Source of the DNA: Saccoglossus kowalevskii
Lineage: Eukaryota > Hemichordata > Enteropneusta > Harrimaniidae
NCBI RefSeq assembly: GCF_000003605.2
Contig: NW_003156753.1
Location: 72,149 to 90,646 of the forward strand
Direction: 5' to 3'
Length of the DNA stretch: 18,498 nucleotides
The position numbers and the translations under genes were made by a program. A model generated the notes under the pieces. The model was not told the DNA's origin and did not search any database. It was given only the letters and a program-made list of their open reading frames with translations. This document shows, in pieces, positions 10,655 to 18,498 of the stretch (positions within the stretch are counted from its first letter, which is position 1; every line of letters starts with the position of its first letter).

Positions 10655-11728
10655 CCTTCCAAGGCCAAATATGCACTGTATAATTTCTGTCTATCGTACG
10701 TTCCTAATCTTTCACCGTCTCATCATAACACTAACACCTCTATTCTGATAATGCTCTACCCAAAATGTGGAAAAGGAATGACATTAATTCATCATTTTTT
10801 AAAAGTGTATTTGGTCAAATTTGGGGGTGGTAAATTGATATTTGATATTTTGATATTTTGCATAATGAGAACTGGCATTTTAATGCATGATATGCCTACG
10901 TATAACTCCATCTTCATCTGTGCATAATGTGTTTCATTCTTCTTACTTGCATGCTTTTATATTTCTGGTTATGACATCGTGTAGAAGAGCATATACTCCA
11001 GTATTAACTGTAGCACTTACTTCTTGAATCGTTTAACGAAAACAAGTCCACAATGTAGTCGATATCAGTGATGCATTTGCTTGTCCCATCTGATTTGATA
11101 ATTTGGAGTAATTAACTGTGGGTATCATCTGCTAACATAAGTTACAGGTTTCCGTCTGATTAGAGCTGCTAATCAAATCTGTCGATGTACGTATAAATCT
11201 AGCTGTCGCGATCGTCAGACTAGGAGGTAACAAAGCGAGTCGTCGCACACGTAGAGATCAACACGCATTTATGTTTTTGGCAAAATCCAATCTGACCCCA
11301 CTTGTTGTGATACTTTATTGTATTATATATTTATTAATCGATCGAACTTCTAAATGGATGTGCGTGTTGTCGATTATATATGCGTCATTCACACCACACA
11401 AGTCCAAGTGTGTTGGTTTGTTGCTTGATATATTTACTGACTGAATCATAGTTATGATAAATAAATTCTTTCGTTACATTTTTGGAACGGAATAGGGTTG
11501 CTGTAAAACATAGTAAATTGTACAATAAAATTAATATATGTATGCCTAATGACTCGCCATCAGGTTTCTCTTTGAAAAACAAAACCTGGGACTCAAATAA
11601 ATATCAATCACAGCTGTTGAACAATGCGAAATATCTGTTTAAAATGAGTTGTTGGTAATATAATAATATTATTCATTGTTTCACAGAATATTTATTGTTC
11701 CGTTGATTTGTTAATTTTTATTTTACAG
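10646..11728 (+). other. Last intron (1.08 kb), possibly retained as an alternative 3' end
   Basis: Bounded by the weak donor GTACTG and a strong acceptor (T-rich tract ending in ttttacag at 11728). If retained, its first nine bases supply the last two codons and stop of a short isoform, and the rest becomes 3' UTR. Poly(A)-signal hexamers AATAAA occur at 11460-11465, 11524-11529 and 11596-11601, so a transcript ending inside the intron is feasible. The minus-strand open frame at 11385-11582 shows no coding features. A locally CpG-rich patch at about 11205-11265 is unexplained. Confidence 0.6.
11460..11465 (+). terminator. Candidate poly(A) signal for the short receptor isoform
   Basis: AATAAA in the last intron, with further copies at 11524-11529 and 11596-11601. 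It would serve a transcript that ends at the TGA of exon B. The hexamer alone is weak evidence in AT-rich DNA. Confidence 0.2.
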
Positions 11729-11914
11729 CCCAGGAATATATTGAAAATGAGGACAGTAGAGCCGGAGGCGAACGCCTCGCTTAATGGCGTGAATCGATGT
11801 GACCAGTGTGATGACCATCTGGATTTTAAACCCGGGTTGATTGGCGAGAATGGCAAGGTTAATAACCTAATTGTAGGACTGCACGACCCCGGGGTCGACG
11901 TGTCGTCAGTTTAG
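11729..11914 (+). CDS. Neuropeptide-type GPCR, terminal exon encoding an alternative cytoplasmic tail
   Basis: After the acceptor at 11721-11728 a phase-0 frame of 61 codons runs to TAG at 11912-11914. It matches the phase of exon B and is clearly more GC-rich than the flanking intron (codons such as GCG, CCG, GGC, GTC, GAC), a good coding signal. The peptide starts PRNILKMRTVEPEANASLNG, has a C-D-Q-C-D-D-H cluster, acidic and glycine-rich segments, no membrane helix, and ends G-V-D-V-S-S-V. The last three residues, S-S-V, fit a class I PDZ ligand. I recognise no domain; such tails are usually poorly conserved and serve arrestin, kinase or scaffold binding. The frame extends a few codons upstream of 11729 but only through the pyrimidine tract, so 11729 is preferred. 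Without it the receptor would end at the exon B stop. Confidence 0.75.
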   Translation, partial: PRNILKMRTVEPEANASLNGVNRCDQCDDHLDFKPGLIGENGKVNNLIVGLHDPGVDVSSV

Positions 11915-12816
11915 ACCAGCATTATATAGAATCTAAATACAACGGATTGAACATTTTACCAAAATTGCCTGCTATGTTCTGAAAAAGTTTCCACGAAATA
12001 GTGATAAACCCAGCTAAGAAGTCTTTGCTTTGTGACAACTTTTCAACTCCGTATTCATGGACACAAATGGAAGGCACAAAACTGCTTCCAGGAAAGGACA
12101 CTCAGTGCAATCTGCCAAGCAACATCGATCAAGTATGATATTATACGAATCGTGTCTGTTCAATATTGCTTTCAGGAATATATAACTTTTTCAGAATATG
12201 CTGTTTGACACCATTTTTCAGATATTCAATAGAATATTTGCATGCTAAGACAATACGCCACCAATACACTAAAAATGCACGAGCCTAACATGGGCGTAGA
12301 TCAGTATTGCCGATGGTCACGAATCTCTGTTTGTTTTGTTTTGAACGAGTCATTGAGTGACAAGGACGGATTACACTTGAATGCAGAGTAGTCTAACACT
12401 GTACATACATGGCACCCATAGTGTGTGTTTGCATAGTCTTCACGTGTGTTCAATTTTAAAAGTTTAGTCAAATATTTTTCCTAATTTATTAAGTGCATGT
12501 GATGCAATCAGTGCCTGAGGCCCAGTTTCTGCCGCATATTATCAATATATATATCACACAGGTTAAATTAAACCAACAGTTGTTCGATGAATATTTTCAT
12601 GAACATCCATTTACTGTTTTCACTATTATTAAGAACGCTTTTACATGAACTGATTTTTATATATTATTTTCTCGATATAGTACAATGTTGGTGGTGGTCA
12701 CATGTAGCTGATTATAATACATCGTTGCTTGGCAATACGTCTCGCAACACTCGCTGTGTTTTAACAAAGTCTCTTATGATATACCCAAACTAATTTCCAA
12801 GCTAATATGAAATAAA
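11915..12816 (+). other. Presumed 3' UTR of the receptor gene
   Basis: No coding signal follows the TAG at 11914. The first canonical AATAAA on this strand after the stop that I found is at 12811-12816, which would give a UTR of about 0.9 kb; later hexamers at 13106-13111 and 13298-13303 could extend it. The open frame at 12587-12793 is AT-rich, random-looking and not supported as a gene. Confidence 0.45.
12811..12816 (+). terminator. Candidate poly(A) signal of the receptor gene
   Basis: AATAAA followed by a G/T-containing stretch (ggtgctgatctt). Position about 900 bp after the long-isoform stop is plausible. Alternatives lie at 13106 and 13298. Confidence 0.35.
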
Positions 12817-13773
12817 GGTGCTGATCTTATCCCACGCTGCCTGATAACATTTGCTGTACAATAGAATGGTAAATACATGTCGTGCTGTGTAATCGTCTAC
12901 ATTGAATATCCAACATTACGATGTGTCGTGATTTGTATTTTAATACGTTCCACGGAATGTATTGAACGTTTGATTTACATAGATCCACTTCACTACAGGC
13001 GATGGTACAAAACACTAAATGTTGCATTAATGTCGTCGTTTTTTTCTCAATCGTGAGGAGTATTCCCAGTAGTGTGTCTGTGATTAGTCAGATCTGACGC
13101 ATGTAAATAAATATGTAACTTGAAATCAGAGGCCGATGCAAGGCAAACGATGAAAGTTAATGCAGTCAGTTTTAATGTATATTTATTATGCTGTGAATAA
13201 TGCGATAGTTATATATACCATGTCTTGCGTAGTTTGCATAATATTATAATTGATGTAAAGTGCTAATCATCAAACATTTTGTAAAAACTGTATTCGTAAT
13301 AAATTTCAAATGTAAAACACCTTACTTCTACTGACTGTGTTTAAATGGACCTGTAGTGTATACTGTGTGTATGCGTGATTTGGTAACACGGATATGGTTA
13401 CACAGAACAGGAATTATTTAGCACTCACGTTGTAATCACATGAAAAGAGCGCTGAGTCTTATTTAATTCGCCGGCAGAATCTATTTTAATAATTAAGAAC
13501 AAATGGCGGGATCGTTTTATCTGAGATTTTACATTCTTTGGTTTCTAATGACATTTTTAAATATTCACTCAGACTGGTTGTGAGATGTTCATTGCAATGA
13601 TTTTCAAATTGGGATGATTTGTTTGATTGAAAATCGCTTTTGTACAATTTTAAATAAAGGAAATATAGCATTAATACTCGTTATCAAATAATAGAAAAAC
13701 TAGCCTGTATTTATGTTGCTCATTTTCTGCAAATCAACCGGTGAATTAAACTTACATATCATGGCATGTGAAG
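12817..13773. other. Non-coding stretch, nothing recognised
   Basis: AT-rich sequence with additional AATAAA hexamers at 13106 and 13298 that could be distal poly(A) signals. Minus-strand frames at 12827-13027 and 13486-13671 have chance-like composition. No repeat structure seen. Confidence 0.5.
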
Positions 13774-13856
<83 letters not shown>

Positions 13857-13857
13857 A
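13774..13857. repeat. Perfect (TAAA)21 microsatellite
   Basis: Twenty-one uninterrupted TAAA units (84 bp), ending where an extra A and AAT break the phase. Length and purity suggest it is young and length-variable. It could be the A-rich tail of a retroposon, but no element body is recognised on either side. Confidence 0.97.
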
Positions 13858-16143
13858 AATAAACAACTTTACACGTTCAAATTTGCATCTAGTTTTGCAA
13901 CATTCCACGCCAGTTTCACATTTTGCACTGCACTCGTCTGGTTAGTTTCACACTTTGAGAGTTTAGTTGTGGGATTATGTCAGATTTATGGGTTCAAATA
14001 CCGCACTCTAAAATGCAAAACAATTAAGAACGCTAAGAACTGAAATAAAAAATAGGACAAACGGAAACGGGGTCTTATTCTTGGCAGATTATGTAACGTA
14101 TCTAAACTAAAATAGACTCTTAAACGTTTGATAATAGCGCCTCAAACGACGAGTTTCCAATTTCCAAGTTAATGGCAATCCTGCATCAAAGTGATGAAAG
14201 AAAATAAAGTATCCTCTGAGTTTAATCTAGACACTTTCATTATAATTTTAATGACGACATAATGAATATATGTCATGCATGGTAAATACTGAATGCTATG
14301 TTCTATGTGCGGAGTGACCGTGCAAAAATTTGCAAATAACTAGAGGATGGTATCATGGTGTAGTATATAAAGAGCGTATTACACTATCCTCATTTAGCAA
14401 CCCCGACATATAATTTTCAAACACGGTAGCGAGTACATCTTTTGGATTATGGCTGTCTCGTCACTGTACCAGCAGTAACTGTAATAAATGGTTACAATGC
14501 TAACGGCTAAAAGTCTTGTTCTTCGAAGACCATAAATACCGATTTACTTTGCTGTGCTCAAAAGCAATGCTACAGAATGCTACTACTGCGCCGAGAAGAC
14601 GAGTTATTTCAAGTTATTACTGAATAATATTTATTTTCCATGGATATCCCACCATTTATTGTTATATATTTGTATGAGTGCAGTGATGAAACCTTCCACT
14701 TTTGTCTTGTTTTTTTTTTATAATATGGTGATGTTTTTTTTAAACAGAAACGAGAAGTTGCAATTGGTAGTCGTTTTGGTTCAAGCTATGCGAGTTTATT
14801 CTTATCAGGAGGATTGAATAATTTTTTTGCGGGAACATATACAAGGAACATATATAATGGTATGATACCAGACTCTGGTCGCGATGAATTATTGTATGTC
14901 ATTAAACCTTTCGAATAAATTCAATCCGATTATACAATACGCACACGAGATATTAGTAATGTTTTTTCTACTAGAGTCAACGACAATCGTATTTTTTATC
15001 TTTTTTAACACTAAAACAGCTGATTATAATTGTTCCCAATCTCAAGGTCAAGTGCCATTGCTCGAAACGTCTAGCTATTTTGACATTAATTATCAAATAT
15101 AATCTATTTATATAATAATTAGTAGCCGTCGCATTAAATGTTCGGCATATATTGTATGTGAGCGGATATCATATGCTTATTTGCCTTCTTGTAATGGCTT
15201 AGAGATGTGACTGAATATGTGATAATTATGATAGATAATAATGTGCATGGTTCTTGTACATGTCTTGTGAATGGGTGATATATAAGAGGTGGCACAATTA
15301 CATTTATGTAACAGGATTTTCACTCTTGTAAACCCGAGGTAAGCTTCAGGTGTATTGTCAAAACGTGGCAACACATTAGATGTGATTCATAAGCTGTTCT
15401 TAATGATTGTGTCAGGTATTATGTAGACGTGCATGTGATGACCTGATTCGATATCTGAGTAAATCTCACAACTATATCAAGAACAAGAAGGATGACAGGT
15501 GTTTTAAATGAACTCATTATGTCTTTCTTCCTACGTGACACCTGCCTCTCTCGTGTCATAATCAAATAGACAGTTTACGTGACAACGACAGAATCGCTAT
15601 GATTGTCTCATTGGCAGTCGTACCTACCAACATTTTTTTAATTATCTGTCTGATAATACACTAATAATCAAATAAATATGCAGTCGAGATATTGAATTTA
15701 GGATTGTTTTTAAATTTTTGCATTTTTTTCAGAATTCTTACAAATAAATAGACCTTATATTATAAGCAAATTGCCTAAACAGTAGTGTTTTATTCTTTTT
15801 AAAATTAGAAGACGCGATAAACTGGGAGACTTGAGCACTATATGAGGAGAAAATCAAGTCTCGTGGTTCCAAACGAAATCACGGCAGCCATTGTATCAGA
15901 CCAAGAAAGAAGACAAACTGCTACCTTTCAAGTTATAAAAATATGTCCAACATATGTTAAACATACGGATAATGTCACCGACAGCGTAAAGAATATATTA
16001 TAGTCATATTCAAAAATCGGTAAATTTGAAATGTGCTTAAAACACCATGTGACATTGTGAGGTTGAAAGTTACCCATAATTGAAGTGGTGCAATTCACAA
16101 AATGCACTACAAACATTTGAATGTTACGATGTCGCATATTCGA
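13858..16143. other. AT-rich intergenic stretch, no gene supported
   Basis: Frames at 14554-14817 and 14884-15102 (+) and 15177-15374 (-) are T-rich with no domain features. A 42-codon frame at 15539-15664 encodes a hydrophobic segment by T-richness. A B-box-like ggttcaaatacc at 13991-14002 is preceded by an A-box-like tggttagtttc, a weak hint of another tRNA-derived repeat, but no cloverleaf folds. A short inverted repeat (acaggtgt / acacctgc) lies around 15496-15545. Confidence 0.45.
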
Positions 16144-16270
16144 CTTGTGCATTACCATTTAGTTGCTGTGAGCAGTGTTTACTATACGTCATTTACAACT
16201 GCGTTATTTGTCCTCTGCAGTGGCTAGGCAATTACTGTGATAGGGAGTTCGAATCCCGTGTTTCATGTTG
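16144..16270 (+). mobile_element. SINE-like element with tRNA-derived head, copy 1
   Basis: This copy aligns with copy 2 285 bp downstream in the same orientation. Shared blocks in order are cttgtgcatt, ttgctgtg, tatacgtcattt, ctgcagtggc..ggcaatt and gagttcgaatcccg. The gcagtggctaggcaatt .. gagttcgaatcccg part has the layout of a Pol III A box and B box about 30 bp apart, as in the tRNA-like head of SINEs. Flanks do not form an acceptor stem, so it is not a tRNA gene. The left and right ends of the element are not defined. Confidence 0.55.
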
Positions 16271-16428
16271 TAATAGTTTGTCTGTCTATTTGCAAGTATA
16301 ATTTAATAATTTGAGTGGATTTTGTCGGTGGACAGATACATATGTCTCTGTGGTCAATTGTAACAATTAAAATCCATTCGAACCTTGACTGAATAGCTAT
16401 ATACTTGTCTGTATTGTCAAACATTCTT

Positions 16429-16560
16429 CTTGTGCATTGCCATCTTGTCGTTGTGGGCGCTGTTACATATACGTCATTTCGAACTGACTCTTCTTTGGGG
16501 CACTGCGAGCATGGCGTGGCAATTGTCATGACCATGAGTTCGAAACCCGAGTTTTATGTG
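16429..16560 (+). mobile_element. SINE-like element with tRNA-derived head, copy 2
   Basis: Diverged second copy: cttgtgcattgccatc, ttgttgtgg-like block, atacgtcattt, gcactgcgagcatggcgtggcaattgtc and gagttcgaaacccgag. It retains the B-box core with one change (cgaaaccc for cgaatccc). The shared non-tRNA sequence upstream of the head is also conserved between copies, so the duplicated unit is larger than a tRNA. The frames on both strands here (16080-16301, 16263-16535, 16405-16602) are shadows of the repeat. Confidence 0.55.
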
Positions 16561-18498
16561 GTGGTGTTTATATGTATAACTTATTTTAGAAACCCGTATT
16601 GAATGGTAGACATCTAACTGGTAACACTTCATGGGTCTGTAATTAATTAGGCTTATAGTGATAGCGCAATCAACTTTTTAAAGTAGTTACTAAATACAGA
16701 TTCACATTAATTAACACCGGGCCTAACTACATGATGTGACACACTGTATCATTATTCGAAAAAAAGAGAATGCAACATTTAACAGTAATAATAATAATTA
16801 ACAAATTAGTTCACTATAAGTTCTCCAGTTACCCAATATCCCAATTATCCTGTTCAGGGTTCTGCGTCTACCAATTTCCCATATGTAGTGACATCTCAGT
16901 ACGGTATAAATATTATAGTCCGAAAACTCTGCAACTGAATTAAATTACAGTGTTAGAGCAAGTTCGCGATGGCACATGGTGAAAATAACGACATGAAATT
17001 ATATACAAATCACTACAAACCTGGACAATATTAACTGTGACGTTGAATAAGACATAAAAGAACTAATAACAAAGAATGGCATGGGAATGCGGAACACACA
17101 TATGTAAGCTTGGACGTGGCGTTACTCATGTGTTCATAGCGTAATTTGAGTTGTCGACATAAACAACTTTGATTTAGTCACGATGTTCATCAGAAAAGCA
17201 TTTTCACTATCATTTACATATTATTGTTTGAGTCAACTATATAGTGAATACATTATTTGAGGTAGTTCGCTACCATTAACAAAACAAACACAGTAATCCT
17301 CGAAATCCAGCAAGAGGAGTTGGGTTACTGTTAAAATTCTAAAAAAAAAATATATGGCCCACAAAAAAACCTCGAAAACTCAAAATTGTGTTCGGTGATC
17401 TGTGATAAATGGCTGTCACGAATATTAGTATACGTAAAAACTTTAAATATGATTGACTTACATGTATGTGAATCATCACACAACAATTTTTGTATGGTTT
17501 ACCATGATTCATTTTTTCTACGTTTTAATGGTACCTTAATACTTGATGAGCTAAATCTTCAGCATCACATACTGGAGCCCATTTTTAACAGTGTTAAACG
17601 TCACTATTTTCGCCCAATTGTATATGGCTTCTCATAAACAATGGTGTATCTACACAATTTTCAATAGAACATAGGCCTTTCAATTGTATTTGTGGAGTCA
17701 ATCCCGTTATAGGTCATCAAAGCCGACTAATCGCTTAGTCAATACACGTGAACATTGTATGATTTTTTTTATTATTCTAGATAACCAGTTTTTCATCTTC
17801 TTGTTAGATTCAGTCTCTTATTCTGATTCAAATTTTTTGATGAAGCACCTCCGACGAAAAAGTGTCTGCAATATGTAAAAAAATAGTTTGATTCAATCAG
17901 TTCACACACAAATATTTCGATAGAATGATTTAATTACATGGATTTAGTTGTTGACATTTCCTTTATTGAACTCAAATTAATTTGTAAATGTTATTCAACG
18001 TATATTTAATTTTTTGGAATTGTACGCAATCACGTTAAATAAACGAATCATAATTCTCGGTAGACAGATTATAATAATTGGTCTTTTCTTTTGCAATGCA
18101 TAGATCTAGTCTTGAATTATTAATACAATTTGGCGATGTGAATAAAATGACACGATCGAGAATTAGATTATTTATTACATTCACTTCAAGGGGATGAATA
18201 GGATACTCTTCAAATCCCGGCAGCGATGCTTTTCGTTTCTCAAGTGTTAAAAAACAAATATGAAATGTCATTGGATATGATTACCCAGGGCCATGAAATA
18301 AAGTTAGTAAAATGAAACTACTGTTTATTCAATGAATTCACTGTTAGCATGAAGCAATTGTTGACAGCTGAGGAAATTGAATTAATTGAATATCAGACTC
18401 ACACTTTAAGAACAAATTATGATTTATAGTGAAAACGATTAATTTGTAGATTACATAATTGTAGATTATATATAGCACAGTTCTATGTTACACATCAC
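16561..18498. other. AT-rich stretch to the window end, no confident gene
   Basis: The + strand frames at 17386-17637 and 17684-17878 have no recognised domain. A minus-strand frame at 18035-18271 contains a short exon-like piece (18185-18238) between a pyrimidine-rich acceptor and a GTGAAT donor, which is described under findings. A near-duplicate ttgtagatta occurs twice around 18444-18470. Otherwise nothing stands out. Confidence 0.45.

Noticed and set aside
15539-15664. 42-codon frame with a membrane-like segment (RIAMIVSLAVVPTNIFLIICLI)
   Set aside because: It looks like a transmembrane helix at first sight, but it lacks any numbered GPCR signature residue, has a stop just before it and no good splice signals, and T-rich DNA yields hydrophobic frames by chance.
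16202-16275. tRNA gene suggested by gagttcgaatcccg
   Set aside because: No acceptor stem or proper anticodon arm can be paired around it, and a diverged copy lies 285 bp away, so a SINE-like repeat explains it better.
17386-17637. 83-codon frame on the + strand
   Set aside because: AT-rich, non-ATG opening, no domain or repeat signature; length is not unusual for chance in 18 kb read in six frames.
1-18498. CRISPR arrays, bacterial operons, phage or transposase genes
   Set aside because: No spaced identical repeats, ribosome binding sites, long uninterrupted frames or transposase motifs were seen; the window is eukaryotic.

Overview
This is animal nuclear DNA, not bacterial: it is AT-rich, its reading frames are short and interrupted, and the only convincing gene is split into exons bounded by GT..AG introns of about 1 and 6 kb. 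Organism: an invertebrate metazoan is most likely, because CpG is not depleted, the introns are long, and there is tRNA-derived SINE-like and simple-repeat debris. The phylum cannot be fixed from the sequence (a lophotrochozoan or an invertebrate deuterostome are both possible).

The recognisable gene is the 3' third of a class A (rhodopsin-like) neuropeptide-type G protein-coupled receptor on the + strand. Exon A (4408-4509) encodes TM6 with the FxxCWxP switch. Exon B (10409-10645, or to a stop at 10652-10654 if unspliced) encodes TM7 with NPIIY, helix 8 and a cysteine-rich palmitoylation-type patch. Exon C (11729-11914) encodes a further 61-residue cytoplasmic tail. All three join in phase 0. 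TM1-TM5 are not visible here; those exons must lie before the window or be hidden in short exons within 1-4400. By memory the TM6-TM7 sequence most resembles the thyrotropin-releasing-hormone receptor group, but other peptide receptors are possible.

The most interesting point is the receptor's C-terminus. If the last intron is retained, translation adds only Val-Leu and stops, ending in T-V-L. If it is spliced, exon C replaces this and ends in S-S-V. Both ends fit the class I PDZ-ligand pattern (S/T-x-hydrophobic), so the two predicted isoforms would have different tails but both keep a possible PDZ anchor. The donor nucleotides themselves encode part of the short-form motif.

Layout: 1-1110 is a CpG- and GC-richer block of unknown role. 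1111-4407 is AT-rich and probably intronic. 4510-10408 is a large intron holding a candidate antisense first exon (6456-6557), a degenerate ~42-bp minisatellite (6761-6960), a duplicated repeat with a hairpin (8006-8424) and a 15-bp tandem dimer (8659-8688). 11915 to about 12.8-13.3 kb is the presumed 3' UTR. From there to the end no gene is supported; that part contains a perfect (TAAA)21 microsatellite (13774-13857) and two diverged copies of a tRNA-derived SINE-like element (16144-16560).
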